Assembly (NCBI GenBank): GCA_014379795.1
Contig: JACMLC010000764.1
Location: 1 to 6,960, forward strand
Length of the DNA stretch: 6,960 nucleotides
Direction: 5' to 3'
Source of the DNA: Pyrinomonadaceae bacterium
GTDB lineage: Bacteria; Acidobacteriota; Blastocatellia; Pyrinomonadales; Pyrinomonadaceae
Position numbers and translations under genes: made by a program. Below are positions 6,232 through 6,960 of this stretch, one piece after another. The notes under the pieces are model-generated. The model worked only from the letters and a program-made list of their open reading frames with translations. It was not told where the DNA came from and made no database searches. Each line of letters starts with the position of its first letter. The stretch's first letter is position 1.

Positions 6232-6789
6232 ATGCGACACCAGAACACTTTAGACCTTGCGCACACCACGCTTGTCATCATAGACATGCAGGAAGCTTTC
6301 CGCGCAAAGATGTCGGACTTTGCGGAGACGGCTGCGCGGATCGCGCTCGTGGCGCACGCGGCGCAGCTTCTCGGAACGCCTTTGATTGTGACGGAGCAGT
6401 ACCCGCGCGGGCTTGGGGCGACGGCGGATGAAATCAAAACCGTTCTGCCCGCGTCGCTCGAAGTGATTGAGAAGACGGCTTTCAGCTCCTGCGGCGCGCA
6501 GGAGTTCATCCAGAGGCTTGAAAGCGCAGGCGCACGGCACGTTCTAGTCTGCGGCATAGAGGCGCATATCTGCGTCAACCAGACCACGCACGATTTGCTG
6601 GCGCGTGGGTTTCAGGTTCACCTCTTGACCGATTGCATCACCGCGCGCACCGCCGAAAATAAAGAAATCGCTTTTGCCAAAATGCAACAGAGCGGCGCGC
6701 TGCCCTCTTCGACGGAAATGGCGCTCTTTGAATTGATGCGCGACGCAAGGCATGAACAGTTCAAAGCGATACAGAAACTAATAAAGTGA
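6232..6789 (+). CDS. Isochorismatase-family cysteine hydrolase (ISOC1/ISOC2-like)
   Basis: This is a 185-residue protein. ATG 6232 is chosen over GTG 6199 because GGAG (6221-6224) sits 7 bases upstream and similarity begins a few residues later (LVIIDMQEAF). The isochorismatase/nicotinamidase catalytic triad is complete: D18 in IIDMQ, K81 in EKTAFSS and C114 in GIEAHICVNQT. The Ile-Glu of GIEAHIC sits at the usual cis-peptide position. The C-terminal pattern SSTEMALFELMRDARHEQFKAIQKLIK is typical of the subfamily that includes human ISOC1/ISOC2 and many bacterial YcaC-like hydrolases rather than nicotinamidases. Length is normal for the family. It is a cytoplasmic cysteine hydrolase; the substrate cannot be told from sequence, and isochorismate is not implied by the family name. 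The stop codon lies inside a heptamer repeat that forms a hairpin before the next gene. Confidence 0.93.
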   Translation: MRHQNTLDLAHTTLVIIDMQEAFRAKMSDFAETAARIALVAHAAQLLGTPLIVTEQYPRGLGATADEIKTVLPASLEVIEKTAFSSCGAQEFIQRLESAGARHVLVCGIEAHICVNQTTHDLLARGFQVHLLTDCITARTAENKEIAFAKMQQSGALPSSTEMALFELMRDARHEQFKAIQKLIK

Positions 6790-6864
6790 TAAGTGATGAG
6801 TGATAAGTGATGAGATAATACCAACTGCGTTTTTCTTATCACTTATCACTTATCACTTATCACT
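6785..6864. repeat. Mirrored heptamer repeats forming a long hairpin
   Basis: The left arm holds four heptamers in a row, alternating GTGATAA and GTGATGA (6786-6813). The right arm holds four exact TTATCAC heptamers (6836-6863). The arms pair over 29 bp (6785-6813 with 6836-6864), with two G-U wobbles at the GTGATGA units, leaving a 22-base loop (6814-6835). In DNA, two G/T mismatches remain. The left arm includes the TGA stop (6787-6789) of the isochorismatase-family gene. TGCTTTTATC follows, so in RNA it may also act as a transcript-end structure, though the T run is short. Confidence 0.9.
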
Positions 6865-6873
6865 GCTTTTATC

Positions 6874-6960
6874 ATGGATTTATTATCAACATTGAATCAA
6901 CAGCAGCGCGAGGCCGTCGTGGAGACGGAAGGGCCGCTGCTTATTTTGGCGGGCGCAGGC
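6874..6960 (+). CDS. UvrD/PcrA-type DNA helicase, 5' end (partial at window end)
   Basis: ATG 6874 opens a frame to the window edge (29 codons), encoding MDLLSTLNQQQREAVVETEG and then PLLILAGAG. This matches the N-terminus of superfamily 1A helicases of the UvrD/PcrA/Rep type: the LNxxQxxAV Q-motif followed by the beginning of the Walker A loop (LILAGAG[S]GKT), which is cut by the window end. Such helicases unwind DNA 3' to 5' in repair and replication restart. The start is clear from the conserved spacing of LNQQQREAV, yet there is no recognisable Shine-Dalgarno sequence: the ten bases upstream are CTGCTTTTATC-like and directly abut the heptamer hairpin. PcrA, UvrD or Rep cannot be distinguished on 29 residues; RecB-like helicases are less likely. 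Confidence 0.88.
   Translation, partial: MDLLSTLNQQQREAVVETEGPLLILAGAG

Noticed and set aside
6232..6789. Calling the hydrolase a nicotinamidase (PncA) or siderophore isochorismatase
   Set aside because: The triad is shared by the whole superfamily; the metal-binding Asp/His pattern of nicotinamidases is not visible and the C-terminus fits the ISOC1/ISOC2-like subfamily.

Overview
All genes in this window lie on the + strand of a bacterial chromosome of moderate GC. I cannot name the organism. The mix of an exported monohaem cytochrome c, IS110-type remains, free-living-style hydrolases and short heptamer repeats would fit an environmental or soil lineage (an Acidobacteriota-like genome is a guess, not a result).

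Layout. 1-369 is the 3' end of a cytochrome c protein. A plausible sigma70-type promoter follows, then an intact tRNA-Arg(UCG) at 421-497. Directly downstream, 498-1077 is a decayed stretch: a near-perfect palindrome (512-537), a fragment of an IS110-family transposase (about 688-921), and the 3' end of another, unidentified gene (about 930-1058). It looks like a tRNA-adjacent site where an IS or other element arrived and was later deleted and eroded. An exported protein with an NTF2/DUF3828-like central domain follows at 1078-2322. A 317-base gap (2323-2639) holds a weak hairpin and one doubtful small membrane ORF.

The centre of the window is a two-gene hydrolase module. The first gene (2640-4631) encodes a 663-residue gluzincin metallopeptidase (HEVTH...HEGFAD). 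The second (4734-6026) encodes a 430-residue phosphoesterase of the phospholipase C/AcpA superfamily. Neither has a recognisable Sec or Tat signal peptide, although relatives of both commonly act outside the cytoplasm. A strong rho-independent terminator (6127-6168) closes this unit.

The last part carries an isochorismatase-family hydrolase of the ISOC1/ISOC2 type (6232-6789), with a dyad and a promoter-like sequence upstream. Its stop codon is embedded in a mirrored array of heptamers (GTGATAA/TTATCAC) that can form a 29-bp RNA stem. After it begins a UvrD/PcrA-type helicase (6874 to the window edge).

I see no CRISPR array, no complete mobile element and no defence system that I can defend. 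The best leads are the signal-less peptidase/phospholipase pair, the heptamer hairpin between the last two genes, and the scar beside the tRNA.
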